The notes below the pieces were generated by a model. It made no database searches, was not told the DNA's origin, and saw only the letters and a list, made by a program, of their open reading frames with translations. Positions 13,789 through 26,800 of a stretch of DNA of 64,000 nucleotides are shown piece after piece (the stretch's first letter is position 1; every line of letters begins with the position of its first letter). The stretch is taken from NCBI RefSeq assembly GCF_000346465.2, contig NC_034010.1, forward strand, positions 24,090,570 through 24,154,569, in the 5' to 3' direction. The stretch is from Prunus persica (taxonomy: Eukaryota > Streptophyta > Magnoliopsida > Rosales > Rosaceae). Made by a program: the position numbers and the translations under genes.

Positions 13789-13948
13789 CACGTGTTTGCA
13801 TGCATGCAACGACACAAACGTCCGCATGCAACAGCACCGCCTGTAACCGTTTACTACATTTACAAAAATACCCCTCACGAGCAACATATATTTATCTTTC
13901 TCAGGGTCAAAACGGTCAATAACAAAATATGAGCTCCAAGTATAAAAG
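13789..13948 (+). promoter_or_regulatory. Promoter of the RD19-like protease: G-box, RY motif, TATA box
   Basis: A CACGTG G-box (13789-13794) is followed ten bases later by CATGCATG (13799-13806), the RY core bound by B3 factors. A TATA box (tataaaag, 13941-13948) lies about 70 bases before the ATG at 14017. The motifs are seen directly; activity is inferred from known plant elements. Confidence 0.55.
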
Positions 13949-14016
13949 CACAGCCAAGAAGGAGACATAGCTAGCTCTAATTAAGCTGGCGGACCAACCA
14001 ACCGAAGAAATCAAAG

Positions 14017-15613
<1,597 letters not shown>

Positions 15614-18083
15614 CTACAAGGCTAAAACTATAAGAGAATAAGAGACATAGACATGTTTGCAGCTCTTTTGGTTAAACTTGTGTGTTTAATTTTCCTATAT
15701 ATATCTACCCCTTAGTTTCTTTGGCCAGTCGATTTGTTCTCTTTTTTGTTGTGAAATTCTTCTTGTACCTTTTGGTAAAGATTATGGAGAGAGAAAACTG
15801 AACAGGTTCTGCTTGGGTGTGGTAGGGTGCGTCTTTGTTTGAAGAGAATTAATGAGATTGATGGTGATACCAATGTCGAAGATCTATGAGTTAATAGTGT
15901 GCATGATGAAAATGATAACCATTGTTGCCACTGGAAACCAAAAGTGAGAGCCTATTCCCTTCATATTCATGCTCCCTTAACAAATACCGGAGCAGCTATA
16001 CGTATACATATCAAACAACTTAGATATACCAGAATATGTATTTTCAAAATTGTGAGATGTGGGGCTCTAATTGTGGAGAAGACGTTGGCTAGAAAGGAAC
16101 TTGATAAGATGCAATCATGTTGGCTGGACAATGGCCACACAAATGAATGGTAAGCTAGAACATTACAAAAGATAGTGGTTGGAATAGCAAATCAAAGTGA
16201 AAAGTGGAGCAATACTTGTGGTTTGTGATGATATGGTAATGTTCCATCAATGAAATGTGGTTTAAGCGAGAGAACTCCCCACCTGAGCTACGAGTCATCA
16301 ATAATGAAGTGAGGCCGGTAGCGTTGTTCTATCAAGTATGATGTGAAATAGCCGACAGAATGATAGATAAATGAGTGAAAGACCACTAGAAGAACACTAG
16401 CCTGAAGTTCTATCTGCACCAAGTCATGTAGAAGTTGAATGATAGATGAATGAAAGAGACACTGCTAGAAGACCCTAGCCTCAAGTTCTATGTGCACCAA
16501 GTCATGTACAACTGATGTTATTTCCAAATTAACGAATTCAGATCCTCTTCTCTAATTTTCTCTGCCATAATTTGCTTGACTTTTATCTTCCGTTACCTTA
16601 TTAAAATTTAATCTAAAAAAAAACGAAAAAAAAACCCTAACCGGAGTAACGGAAAGCTTAATGTCCTCTAGCAGTTCTTCTTCATCTTTTTTCCCCTCCT
16701 TTTCTCTGCACGCCTCCCCCTAAAATCTATCGTTCTCTTCTCTTTCTCCTATCAATCAACACCCAAAAATAAATAAATTATCTTCCCATAGGTGATGGCA
16801 TGATATGGTTTATGTATCCCTACATGTAATTTTTCGGGTCAGCAGTATATGTAAGTTAATGGGAGAAAATGCAATCTTCTTATATATAGGAGAGTTTTTA
16901 TTTCATACGGACATTAAGGAATGAAACAAGATCACCAGTTGATCACTCTCAGGAGTCTAAACCAAAAATTTAACCTCAGTTAGGATATTCTATGCCATAA
17001 ACAAGCAACTTTGCCAAAATGGATTAAAATTAGCAAAAAATAATGAGATTTGTATTCATGCTGCTAGATTTGTATATTTCGAACTGCTTGGTATTGTAAC
17101 CAAGTCCACAAGGAGTAGCAACCAGGAAATCCACATGAACGACAAAGGAATCACTCTTTTCGAACCACCATCCCAATGGACATATTGGAAGATAAGCTTT
17201 TTTTTGTTGTTTTTTGCTGAGAGCTAAGATTTTTGGGGCAGACAGTGCAGAGAAAGGAAGAACAAGAAAGCAAAACAAAAAGAAGAAGTGATGTAAAGGA
17301 AGAACAAGAAAACAAAACAAAAAGAAGTGACGTAAAGGCATTTGTTTTCATTTTTTAATTGATTTTTTATTTTAAGAATGATGTGTGAAGTTTAAACTCT
17401 TAGATTAAATTTTAATGAGATGACGTGTAGCGGACAAAAGTTAAACAAATCATAGTAGATAAAATCAAAACAGAGAATTCAGATCCATTCAGCATATATT
17501 GTAATTTTACTTTGTCAATTTTCGATGTTGGACTTACATTCTTCAAAACAAGTCTCCTCTAAATTAATAAAATTCATTGGTTTCAATTAGTGTTCTATCT
17601 TTCCCTAAACCTCTTCAAACATAAACCAACAATCAATCGTTCAGCCACAATAGTGTCGCCAATTAATTTTTGGGTTGAATGCTTAAATTATGTCACGATT
17701 ATATAAGAGTTATTTTTGTTGAAGAATACACGAAGTCTTACATCGGAAACTTAACAAAATAGAAAATAAAATATAATGAATGACTCCACTTTTAATATCT
17801 TTTATATAAAACACCATACCTGCTAAACATGTGGTTAAGTTAAGGACAATATCAATATTACTAGTGGTGGGTCAAGGCTCCGTCCCTATGAAATCTTAAC
17901 CACTATAAATATATATAAAAAGGCTTAGTTTTATTCGTTTTCTGGGTACTCAATATATTATATATGCAGAAACTAAAAAGCTAGCCTTCAAATTCCTCCT
18001 CCACCTATCATCTTTTCTAACCTAGGTTCCAAACTCTCAGAGCACTTCTCGATTTTATTTCTATTACGCTAATTAACCATCCT
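15614..18083. other. Spacer with two short tandem repeats and a TRIM solo LTR
   Basis: About 16357-16509 is a roughly 75-bp unit present twice (shared core ctagcctnaagttctatntgcaccaagtcatgta). About 17252-17338 is a purine-rich 46-bp unit present twice. A solo TRIM LTR lies at 17717-17902. From about 17640 the sequence resembles the upstream region of the other CHY1-like copies (caattaatttt...ttgaatgctt), so it is the promoter of the gene at 18084. A TATA-like ctataaatatatataaa is at about 17904-17920. Confidence 0.55.
17717..17902 (+). mobile_element. Solo LTR of a TRIM element
   Basis: Starts tgttgaagaata and is similar throughout to the two 195-bp LTRs at 27929-28123 and 28326-28520 (shared blocks gtggttaagtt, ggacaatatca, taatgaa). 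There is no internal region here. It sits about 180 bases upstream of the ATG of the CHY1-like gene at 18084, inside sequence otherwise shared with other copies' promoters. I could not define a clean target duplication. Confidence 0.75.
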
Positions 18084-19451
18084 ATGGCTTCTTTCCAACT
18101 TGATGACCAGGTTCTAGTACAAGAGACTATGTTCGTGAGAACATTGACCTTGAACAGGCCTCGCCAACTGAACACCCTTTCCCTTGAAATGATCTCTCAG
18201 CTGTCAGAACTTTTCCTGGCCTATGAGGACGATGCCAATGCCAAGTTGATCATTCTCAAGGGTAGAGGAAGAGCATTTTGTGCTGGCGGCAATCTAGCCG
18301 CCGTGCATCGTCACTTTCTTGAAGGAAATCTGAAATATGGTGAAAAAGTTAGTCAGAAGATCATCAACTTAACCTATTTGATAGCAACATACAGTAAACC
18401 CCAGGCAAGTGTTAAATATTTTCCAGATACTTCCCCAAGTGCTATGTATCATCTCAACTAGTCAATTAGTATTCCATATGACGTATATCTCTCGCATCTG
18501 TTCAGTCAAGATGGTTACAAATAGTTTCATTGTACTTTCTTTTGTTAGACTTGAAGTTTTCATATCTTTTGTTATTTATTTTTAAAAAAAAAACAGGTTT
18601 CAATTCTGAATGGGATTGCCATGGGAGCTGGGGTTGGTATTTCAGTACACGGAAAATTCCGTGTAGCAACAGAGAATTCTATCTTTGCAACGCCAGAAAA
18701 TGGTCTGGGATTTTTCCCTAATGTGGGTGCTTCTTATTTCTTGTCAAGACTCCCTGGATTTTTTGGAGAGTATTTGGGTCTCACAGGTGCCAGGTTGGAT
18801 GGGGCTGAAATGCTTGCTTGTGGTCTAGCAACTCACTTTGTTCCCTCAGCCAAATTGCCTCTACTGGAAAAGGCTCTGATTTCCAGAGCTGCTTCAGTTA
18901 CTTCCTCAAGCTTTGATCTTGCTTTTATTTCAGCAATTATAGACGAACACTCCCTACGGCAACCGGCTCTGAACGAGAAAAGTGCTCTTCACAAAATGGA
19001 TGTCATTGACAAGTGCTTTTCCAGACCAACAGTTGAAGAAATCTTAAGTGCCCTTGAGAGGGAGGCTGCAGAAGCACACATGGCAGATGATGACCATCGT
19101 CATGAATGGTTAGCTTTGACGATTCTTTTGCTGAAGAAGGCGTCGCCGATGAGCTTGAAGATTTGTTTGAGATCCATTAGAGAAGGAAGGGTGCAGGCAA
19201 TTGACGAATGCCTTGTCCGCGAGTACAGAATAACTAGCCATATACTGCAAGGGCAAATAAGCAAGGACTTCAGAGAAGGTTGCAGAGCTATCGTGTGGGA
19301 CAAGGATAAGAAACCAAAGTGGAAGCCTTCTAGTTTGGAACTCATCACTGACCATATGGTTGACCACTACTTCTCTAAGTTGGATGGTGATGAAGAATTA
19401 AAGCTCCCTCAAAGATCCAACTTGGCTGCATTTGCCAATGCCAAGCTTTGA
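18084..19451 (+). CDS. CHY1-like 3-hydroxyisobutyryl-CoA hydrolase, copy 1 (Asp-to-Asn at active site)
   Basis: Two exons (18084-18404, 18597-19451) encode 391 aa of the enoyl-CoA hydratase/isomerase superfamily. TLNRPRQLNTLSLEMI, AKLIILKGRGRAFCAGG, ATYSKPQVSILNGIAMGAG and GEYLGLTGARLDGAEMLACG match plant CHY1, the peroxisomal enzyme that hydrolyses 3-hydroxyisobutyryl-CoA in valine breakdown. The C-terminus ANAKL ends in AKL, a PTS1 peroxisomal signal. The intron uses a GC donor (CCCAG|GCAAGT) and an AG acceptor; a GT alternative would break the frame. The Glu of the family's Glu/Asp pair is kept (E141 in TPEN), but the position eight residues later is Asn149 (FFPNVG) instead of Asp. The oxyanion-loop motif reads CAGGN, not CAGGD. 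The reading frame is intact, yet hydrolase activity is doubtful. Confidence 0.88.
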
Positions 19452-19489
19452 GCTAAATGTTATTCCAATTTTATTAGCCCACACCCCGA

Positions 19490-19690
19490 CAATTTGTTGG
19501 TTTTGTTTTCACGTCTGTTGAAGTTTCCTTTTTGTTGTGGTAGTTCTTATAATTGTGGAGAGTTTGTTTGTTTGTTTATTTAGTTTTGTTCAGTAAAGTT
19601 GTGTTCCTAATTTAAAGTTTGATACTAATTTAAAACGACCTCCAAAAATTGGGTAGTTTTATTTTATGTAGTTAACCTAATATAATATAT
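19490..19690 (+). repeat. Relic of RFWD3-like intron 1 behind CHY1-like copy 1
   Basis: The stretch ttggttttgttttcacgtct...cagtaaagttgtgttc matches RFWD3-like intron 1 at about 52755-52880 and its duplicate at 46740-46880. It shows that copy 1 was once part of the same CHY1-RFWD3 duplication block. Confidence 0.65.
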
Positions 19691-19868
19691 AGTAGGAAGA
19701 TGCTGCAAAACAAATTGAATTTCCATACTCATTCTTCATGTCCTCCACCAGAAAAAGAAAATGACACTCCTCCTTTAAATGTGATTTGGAATATATCCAT
19801 CCAGTTTCTTCAAGCAATTTGAAATAAGTCATGAGAGGTATTCCATATTAAGGGCGTGAAAATTTTAA

Positions 19869-20190
19869 GGCCCCGTTTGATAATCATTTCAATTTTAGTT
19901 TTTAGTTTTCATTTTTCGTGCTAGAGTATAGAGGAAAATGAGAGTGAGAATGAGAGTGAGGTTGAGAGAGGAGGGGAGGGAGAAGTAATAAAAGTGAAAA
20001 TAAAAACTTGAAAGTGAAAACAATTTCAAATAGAATTCAGTTTTCACTTTTGTTACTTCTCCCTCTCATCTTCCCTCTCAATCCCATCTTCACACTTATT
20101 TTCACTACCATTATCCCTCTTTTCTCTCCATATTCTAACACAAAAATTGAAAACAAAAATTTAAAATTAAAATGGTTATCAAACAGAACC
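19869..20190. mobile_element. Foldback MITE
   Basis: The ends are inverted: ggccccgtttgataatcatt at the left and aatggttatcaaacagaacc at the right. The interior continues the pairing: a purine-rich left arm (gagagtgagaatgag, gagggagaagtaat, aagtgaaaa) faces a pyrimidine-rich right arm (ttttcactt, gttacttctccctctcatc). The whole 320 bp is thus one imperfect hairpin centred near 20035. This fits a non-autonomous DNA transposon; I could not define the target duplication and so not the superfamily. Confidence 0.75.
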
Positions 20191-20479
20191 ATAAAAGGGG
20201 TTAATTCGATTTTAAGGCTAAAAGAATGAAGTTTGAATGGTAGAAAAATATTGTAGATACACAAGCACAAATTAGTGGGGGCCAAGCCCCAAAAGAAGAA
20301 ACTAAATAATAATGACTCTTCGTTACCCAATATGTGGAGGAGCATCACTCAGGAATCCCAATCCAAAGTTTGGCTCTTCATTATAGTTTCCACAGAGTCA
20401 ATCGTGATTCGTAAGCCTTTAAAAAAAAAAATTTTTTTTTAAAAGCAAACAAATTAGTTACAGTATACGTATAATTTTC

Positions 20480-22005
20480 ATACGTTACTTATATATGTGT
20501 CATAATGTGACTCAAGAATGACTATTTAATAGCTATGATTTCAATCATATTATACAACACAAAATTCTGCCTTATCTATTTAATGAACATTTGTTTGTGA
20601 GTCTTTATAAAGACACCTACTTAATGTAATCAGCACTAAAACAGTGGCCTTATAACTAATTAACACAATCTAGCTAGCTCGACCAGAAAGAGACATTTAT
20701 ATCACGATCCCAAGCATGAAACAAGTTGCTCTTATCAACTGACGCATCCATGTTTAGCCCATCAAATTAGACAATTTGTCGGCATGAAAGAGTTCCACAC
20801 GAAATTGTCGTTCCAGCTAAAATCCAAGAAATTGTCATTAGTCTTAATTGGCATTATATATATATTTTTTTCTTTTACCAAAGGGAGAGAGAGAAGGACA
20901 GAGGAGGCCTTGAGCATAGGGGATCAAGGCGGCTGCCTAGGGTCTCCAAATTAGGAGGCTCCCAACCTCTATATATGCATACATTTGGTACTTTAAAAAA
21001 ATTGTACTATATTAATATTATGTTAGACCCAAGTATTGTAAAATATATATATATATCTCTATTATTCGCTGTAAAATTAAAATGAGAAATTCAATAAACG
21101 GCCCATTATTATCTAAACTTATAGCTTAAGTCAATAATGACAAATTTTTATATAAAAATGTTAACCTAGTTGAATAAGGTAAGAAATAAAATACAAGGAT
21201 GATTTATTTAAAAGTTCCTATAGCTAAGCATATATACGTTACCTTTATATATGTTACAGAATGTGACTCAAGAATGACTATTTAATAGCTATGATTTCAA
21301 TCATATCATACAACACAAAATTCTGCCTTATCTATTTAATGAACATTTGTTTGTGAGTCTTTATAAAGACACCTATTTAATGTAATCAGCACTAAAATAG
21401 TGGCCTTATAACTAATTAACACAATCTAGCTAGCTCGACCAGAAAGAGATATTTATATCACGATCCCAAGCATGAAACAAGTTGCTCTTATCAACTGACG
21501 CATCCATGTTTAGCCCATCAAATTAGACAATTTGTCGGCATGAAAGAGTTCCACACAAAATTGTCGTTCCAGCTAAAATCCATGAAATTGTCATTAGTCT
21601 TAATTGGCATTATATATATATATATATTTCTTTTACCAAAGGGAGAGAGAGAGAGAGAGGGACAGAGGAGGCCTTGAGCATAGGCGATCAAGGCAGCTGC
21701 CTAGGGTCTCCAAATTAGGAGGCTCCCAACCTCTATATATGCATACATTTGGTACTTTAAAAAAATTGTACTATATTAATATTATGTTAGACCCAAGTAT
21801 TGTAAAAAAAATATATATATATATATCCCTATTATTCGCTGTAAAATTAAAATGAGAAATTCAATAAACGGCCCATTATTATCTAAACTTATAGCTTAAG
21901 TCAATAATGACAAATTTTAATATAAAAAAGTTAACCTAGTTGAATAAGGTAAGAAATAAAATACAAGGATGATTTATTTAAAAGTTCCTATAGCTAAGCA
22001 TATAT
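20480..22005. repeat. Direct tandem duplication, about 760 bp twice
   Basis: Copy A (about 20480-21243) and copy B (about 21244-22005) are nearly identical from the taatgtgactcaagaatgac block to agttcctatagctaagcata. They differ by small changes, mainly in TA and GA runs. Each copy has a gccttgagcataggngatcaaggc...ggaggctccc segment typical of hAT-derived DNA. No gene in either copy. Confidence 0.85.
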
Positions 22006-22050
22006 CACTTGAGTTGAGGTTTTGACAAAAGAAAAAAAAAACAAGCAATT

Positions 22051-22370
22051 GAAGAAAGATTGAATGGCTTAGCTATGTAATCCATTGAAAAAGACATGGT
22101 AGAAAATTTTGATTATGTAAAGTTAATTGATACTTTTACATCCAAAAATGCAAGATGAGTGATATTTAAGTAATGTTTTGATGCATTTTATAAAATTGTT
22201 ATGTGATTACATATTGTTTGTTTATTTTTCAGATTACAATTGTGACTTTGAGTTTGTATAATTTTTTTTTAATATTATCGGAAAAAAATCACATAAACAT
22301 ATACAAATAGTAGAAAGGCCACATTTTGGTAATTCATTTTGGGCCTCTAAAACATTAGGACCGCCGCTGG
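22051..22370 (+). mobile_element. Decayed hAT transposase C-terminus and 3' end
   Basis: Bases 22051-22158 translate as EERLNGLAM, a stop, then SIEKDMVENFDYVKLIDTF and TSKNAR. This is the conserved tail of TTF-type hAT transposases, with one internal stop and nothing upstream intact. The following AT-rich stretch ends at about 22343-22370 with gggcctctaaaacattaggaccgccgctgg, which looks like a subterminal hAT end. Confidence 0.6.
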
Positions 22371-24190
22371 AGAGAGGGAGGGTTCTATTTTCATCATATA
22401 TTTTTGGACCAAATTGAGGGCGATGTATAATTCTTTTGCTTATAGTTTTGGGTTTCCTCTGTTTGGTGCTGATGAGGACCCATGGGCCATGTCCCTATAA
22501 TTATTATGTTCTCAGTACATGTATACTGTGCCTCCTACTAGCTAGTCGATGATGAAAGATCACCACCTTCTGCTGTTTATAGCTAACTAGGACATCATCA
22601 AACGTATGCTGCATTCATGGTAAGTATAAGCTTTTGAGGTAAGAAACCTAACAACAGGCAAAACATGCACACCTATCTTGGGCTTGAAATGTACTGATCG
22701 TAGACTCCGAGGAGGGACTTATTTTGGTCCCACAATATATACTGCTATATATTTATACTTTCGTCTTTTTTCAGTTATAAAATGGAGTGTAAGTGGATAA
22801 AATTGGAGTGGGGAAATCACCATTCTTTATATATAGTATTAATGTTATACGATAAGGTCCTCCTATCACACATGCTACTTTGTCCAATTTTATTTTTTTG
22901 GGGTCAAAGTTTGAAATGGGAAGATGGGAGGTGTTATTGAGGTTTGATTATGAGACCAATTTTAAATCCGTTTAATGTATATGGAATATATGCATGGATT
23001 CTAGGGATTTATTAATTAATTATATATTATTCACTATAGTGTGACGAATAATTTTTCAATTATGAAGACAACCCTTATGTAGGGCCGGCCATGGGCCTGG
23101 GAAATTAGAGTTCAGCGCCGGCCCTCCAAAAAGATAATAGGTTCATTATTAATTACATGTTGTCAATCATAAAATAGTTTGTATTTGTTATTTTAGTTTA
23201 ATTAAACTATTATATTTTAGTAAAAATGAAAATACACGTGTAGAATTTTTTTTTCTTGTTAAACTATGATTACATACAAAGAGAAATTAAGTGTCTTATT
23301 TTAATTTCTGGCCCTGAACCACTCAAAAGTCTAGATTGACCTTGACCTTATGGGACGAAATTGAAAAATGAGAAAACTCAACTCCTCATTAAAGTTGGGC
23401 AGTTGACTAGTGGATGTTAAAGTAGTAGTTTCTCATGTAGCACGAAACGCCATAAGATTTTTCTTTGTTTTTTTGGTATAAATTGTGTTGAAGGTCAACA
23501 AAAAGAAATCTCATATAAACAAAACTCAACACAAATCTTCAAATAAAAGATAGCCCATAAAAGCAGGGAAACCTCATAAGAAATTTTTTTTTTCCCAAGC
23601 ATTTATTATGTATAGTACATGTGTCATTTCCATAAGTCTTAACCCAAGTCAGATGAGATTAATTAGCATGGATCCCCTTGTACTATTCACCAAAAGAGAT
23701 TGCATGCGAGTCCAACCATAGATTTTGTTATTTTTTGGGACATCAATAAAAGATTTTCCTTACAAAAATCAATGAAATCATAAATCATTTAACTAGGGTC
23801 GTTTTTGACTTTTGAGTGATGCATGGGCAAAAATGAGGCCCTTTTCCCTTAATTATAGTTTAACAAGAAACAAAATTTATTTTGCACATGTATGCATTTT
23901 CTTTTTGGCTTAATTATGGTAATTCTATCAAACTAAAATAACAAAGAACATGAATCATAAAACATAAAAAGCTAATAATTTGTATTTTTTTTAGTACAAG
24001 CGATAGTTTTAACTACATGAGAGGAAATTTCTCACACACACAACCAAGATGTCATGGGATTTAAACCTCAGACCTCTAGTCTGCAAGTCAAAATCCTTTT
24101 TCATAGAGTTAGACCCCATTGGCAACCATCAATTTATTGAGAACAAAAAAAATTATCAAACTAGAAGAACTAAACATTTTCTTAAAGAGC
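22371..24190. other. Gene-free stretch
   Basis: AT-rich DNA without a coding signal. At 23079-23125 two facing GC-rich bits (tagggccggcc and gccggccct) suggest another small hAT-type end. Nothing else was recognised. Confidence 0.4.
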
Positions 24191-24194
24191 AGAC

Positions 24195-24320
24195 ACGGGC
24201 GTAGCCAAGTTTGTTAGAACGAATGTGCTCCCCACTCTGCACCCTAATTCGAATTCCCCTTTCGTAGTTTAGATTAATTTAAAGTAGAATATCGCTTATA
24301 TAAAATAAATAAATAAAAAC
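24195..24320 (+). repeat. tRNA-derived SINE-like element, second copy
   Basis: An A-box-like tagccaagtttgttagaacg and a B-box-like attcgaattccc are followed by an AT-rich 3' part with agaatatcgcttatataaaa and a taaa-repeat tail. The 3' motif matches the element at 2431-2547 (taatatcgtttgtataaaa). Confidence 0.55.
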
Positions 24321-24520
24321 ATTTTCTTGAAAGTGTTTGATTAATTGAATCTTTATTATTACAAAACAAAAAAATAAAATTTTAATGTTTAATTGCAAAT
24401 GTAGGGCCCTTGTATTGTTAAATTTTTAAAATGATTGTTATTTGGGCCCTTGTATTTTAAAACTCTCAAGAAAATCCATTTAATATGGCCTTGAACAATT
24501 ATAATATACATATATATAAG

Positions 24521-25850
24521 TGTTCCTCCGTTTTATGTTCGTTCTTGTGATGGTAGGGTAAAGTTTCTCATTGCCTTGAAAACCATTGACTGGTCAACAA
24601 GTCAACTTTCTTTAGTGTGCTAGCGTACCACTGCTAGCAATGAGAATTCTAGCAGATTTCTTAAAAATAGATTACTTGCGCCATAAGTTACTGATTTCTA
24701 AACAAGCGATTGTGAATTTGGGTGAGGAATATCTCCCAAATAAGTTTTTTTCTTGCCTCAGACTGGTGAGGACTTTCACAATTTTTCTCAGTACAAAACT
24801 GGCAGTTCTGGCAAGAATAAATGATAAGATAACGAACTGTTTTTTAGGCAGAAGTGCCTTTTACAAAACTCAAAAGGAAAGACCAACTCTAGAAAGACAA
24901 AAAGAGGGATGAACTTCCATTTCTTCCTGGATAGATGCTTTTGATCCGGGCTGGACTAGGTATACCTATGCTGGACTAGACTATCAACACCTTCAACTGT
25001 CAAGTTTCAGCTGTAAATCAATATCACTGTTCGAGTTTGGCAGAGCTTTAATCTATTTCAAGCCCTGGAAGGCTTTTTGAATGGGCAGAATTGGAACCTC
25101 TTCAGTCTGGAAGGGGCAGAAGTGGCTAGACTTGATGATTACTGAGTTGGAACTGCACTGTAGTACTTGTTCTACTTGATCAGGGCTCTCCATAAATTTG
25201 TTGAGGTTTTCATATTTGTAAAACCCGAACTCTGCTTGATTTGGCTTATGCTGGACCAAATTTGTAACCAGAGAAAACTCGTTTTGAATGACTTATTTCT
25301 CTAAGTCTGAACTAGAGTTGGAAATTTGATTTGTAGCTGGCTTCTTTCTTGTGGCTCAATGAGCTTTTGGTTGCTTTAGTGTTTTGAAGGTTTTTGAGAT
25401 CAAGTGATCATTTTGAGTTTTTGCTTTGGATTGATTTTTTAGTTGTCCTTTGATCTGTTCACCTCCTCTCATATTTATAGAAAATGCTAGAGTGGGATTT
25501 TAATAAAAAAAAAATGGGCAGCATATTTTCTAAAAACGAGATCTTTTCTTTTCAAAGCCATAAAAGAAGGAAGTTATTGTTCTGGCAGAGAAGAACTATT
25601 AGTAGTCAGTTTTCATGGAGGTCTTTTCCTTGCTTTTCTGAAAGAAAAACCAACTCTTCTTTGTTCTCTGTTTGTTCTTGGTAAGGAGAAAGAACACAAT
25701 CTGACGTGATGGTCATTTTGCTTTTCTTGTTTGAACAACTCTCTTGCTTACCACTTATCTTTTGAGATCGTAATTTGCTTATCTCTTGGAAAGATCACCT
25801 GCTCTGATGCAGAATTATATACAAAAAGATTCTGATCTTAGGATATACGT
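24521..25850 (+). mobile_element. Truncated LTR, inverted relative to 29478-31313
   Basis: Starts tgttcctccg and matches the reverse complement of 29985-31313 over about 1.3 kb (for example gatggtagggtaaagtttctc, agcgattgtgaatttgg, gttgaggttttcatatttgta). A TATA-like box (catatttatag) lies at about 25470. The similarity stops near 25850, so this copy lacks its 3' end. The 90-codon open frame at 24640-24912 inside it is not conserved in the other copy and is not called as a gene. Confidence 0.75.
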
Positions 25851-26249
25851 AATTTCACTGTTTTGTCACTCAATATTGTATATAACACGAACAACCTATG
25901 CACGGTTTTGTCACTTTATCTTAAATTACATCCAAACTCACCTTGTTAGCTCTAGAATATCAACTTGTTAGGTCTGGAATATCGAACCCTAAAAAATACA
26001 TGAGCTGTTCTTAATGAATGCTTGAAATTTTGAGTGTATATCTATATTTTTTTTATCAACAAAAGAAGAAATTTCCTTCAACATATAAGCACAACTTGTT
26101 AGCTCTTGATCATATCAATCCTCTATTTTTTTTATAAAAAAAATATTAACAATAGAGAAAAAGATTGAAACTCGAAACTCCAAAGTACCAAAACACCAAT
26201 GGTTTGTTTACTAATTGTTCTCGCTAAATCTAAACAGATAGAAGTAAAG

Positions 26250-26800
26250 CTAATTTACAAGCGATGTGGATGGTTTGGACCCAAGAAGCCTTCGGTCTGT
26301 GGTGTTCCTTCCTTAAGGCATGATGCTGGATGCGGTCTGGGGAAAGGAACGGTAGGTTAAGTCTTAAGACACCGGTGTGGCACCGGCCGAAGACCCTCTG
26401 ATGCAAAGTTAGCGACCAAGAGCAATTCTATTGACAGTGTAAAAGCACAAGTCAAGTAAACAGTCTTACCTTTTAGATGAGCCAGTGGGCTCTATTTATA
26501 GAGAGCATTTAGGATCCTCTTAGTACTTAGTTTTGATGTGGGACTCGTGGGAGTGTCTTCGACGGTTGACACGTGCTCTGACAGGTTATGGCGAGAGTTC
26601 CGAGGCAATCTGTCAGAATCGGCCTGATTGGTCGATCGGCATGGGATGCCGAAGATTGGTGTAGGTGAGTCAGTCGTTAGCATTTACTACTTTTAACGAC
26701 CGTGTATGAATCGGTGATGTGTGCCGATTGACTGTTTCGGCATGGCTCACCGAGTTGGTCTTTAGCTTCGTTCACATTCCACGTGTCATGACGTAAGTGG
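26250..26800 (-). mobile_element. LTR-like fragment
   Basis: GC-richer than its surroundings, with repeated ccgattg/tcggca motifs, a putative TATA box on the minus strand (ctctataaatagag, about 26490-26505) and promoter-like layout. It resembles a solo or partial LTR of a large retrotransposon. I saw no partner copy in the window and no clear ends. Confidence 0.4.

Noticed and set aside
13621..13968. 115-codon minus-strand open frame upstream of the protease
   Set aside because: Overlaps the promoter motifs and TATA box of the plus-strand gene; no domain.
24640..24912. 90-codon open frame
   Set aside because: Lies inside an LTR; the inverted copy at 29985-31313 does not keep the frame.
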